Assembly (NCBI GenBank): GCA_903970355.1
Contig: CAJCIF010000545.1
Coordinates: 1 to 6,639, forward strand
Source: Actinomycetota bacterium
GTDB taxonomy: Bacteria; Cyanobacteriota; Vampirovibrionia; Obscuribacterales; Obscuribacteraceae
Length of the DNA stretch: 6,639 bases
Reading direction: 5' to 3'
Below the pieces are notes generated by a model. That model was not told where the DNA came from. It saw nothing but the letters and a program-made list of their open reading frames with translations, and did not search any database. The translations under genes and the position numbers were made by a program. Below, one piece after another: positions 6,438 to 6,639 of the stretch (positions are counted from its first letter, which is position 1; each line of letters opens with the position of its first letter).

Positions 6438-6639
6438 TTAGTTTTTGCTCTCGCGGGGCATGAGAACTTTGGCGTTAATCGCTTGCGGCTTCTTATTGCC
6501 CGGATAAAGCACAAATGATACTTTCCGAACGGTTGTTGCATTCGTTTCTATTTCATCAAGTGCGCGATATTTTGAATCGAGGTTCCAGTAGAGATTTTCA
6601 CTGGCTGGGGCGGGTTTATTTCTTTCGTTCTTGCGGCGA
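6438..6639 (-). CDS. C-terminal fragment of an unidentified protein, cut by right edge
   Basis: On the reverse strand an open frame enters from the right edge and ends at TAA (6438-6440), giving 66 residues. It starts very polar and basic (RRKNERNKPAPASENL). It then has an order typical of a folded domain end, with a likely beta strand TVRKVSFVLYPGNKK at 36-50 followed by INAKVLMPRESKN. No family is recognised. The gene is convergent with the lipoprotein gene, 15 bp between stops, and no clear terminator lies between them. Coding status rests on the open frame, the tight fit to the neighbour and the plausible composition; the opposite strand offers no gene. Confidence 0.6.
   Translation of the reverse strand, partial: RRKNERNKPAPASENLYWNLDSKYRALDEIETNATTVRKVSFVLYPGNKKPQAINAKVLMPRESKN

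Noticed and set aside
6405..6454. Inverted repeat GCGAGA / TCTCGC around the convergent stops as a bidirectional terminator
   Set aside because: Only 6 bp of stem with a 38-nt loop, no T-tract directly after the second arm, and both arms lie inside coding sequence; likely chance.

Overview
The window is ordinary bacterial chromosome with mid-range base composition by eye. It holds six protein-coding genes supported by sequence, two of them cut by the window edges, plus two possible small ORFs. Three genes carry export signals: one Sec signal peptide, one lipoprotein signal, and possibly one single-span small membrane protein. Start codons include TTG and GTG as well as ATG. There is no mobile element, tRNA, rRNA, CRISPR array or obvious defence island. 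The taxon cannot be fixed from this much sequence. The mix of large secreted aspartyl-protease proteins, TPR proteins and patatins would fit a non-photosynthetic relative of Cyanobacteria (Vampirovibrionia, e.g. Obscuribacterales) or a similar environmental lineage. That is a low-confidence guess.

Layout. The left edge carries the first ~159 codons of panC (pantothenate synthetase) on the minus strand. Divergent from it, across a ~107 bp intergenic region, is a 766-residue secreted protein. It has a LolA-like N-terminal region, two complete retropepsin-type aspartic protease domains in tandem (DTGA at residues 297 and 436) and a helical, basic tail. A 36-codon single-span membrane ORF starts 30 bp after it. 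About 385 bp follow with no convincing gene, apart from a weak cysteine-containing small ORF on the minus strand. A patatin-like phospholipase with a very good Shine-Dalgarno comes next and ends at a strong intrinsic terminator.

After the terminator there is a promoter-like sequence with a perfect TATAAT. About 18 bp further on is a 14-bp perfect palindrome whose core fits GAAC-N4-GTTC. These precede a two-gene unit: a cytoplasmic TPR-like protein of 314 residues and a 212-residue lipoprotein whose start codon overlaps the stop of the first gene (TAATG). A convergent minus-strand gene, present only as its last 66 codons, closes the window.

Functionally, panC is housekeeping (vitamin B5/CoA synthesis) and unrelated to the rest. 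The patatin stands alone between its own ribosome binding site and a terminator. The TPR protein and lipoprotein are likely co-translated and may work together at the envelope, but nothing in the sequence gives their job. I see no complete novel multi-gene system. The points most worth a second look are the tandem single-chain retropepsin, the palindromic operator in front of the TPR/lipoprotein pair, and the altered nucleophile elbow of the patatin.
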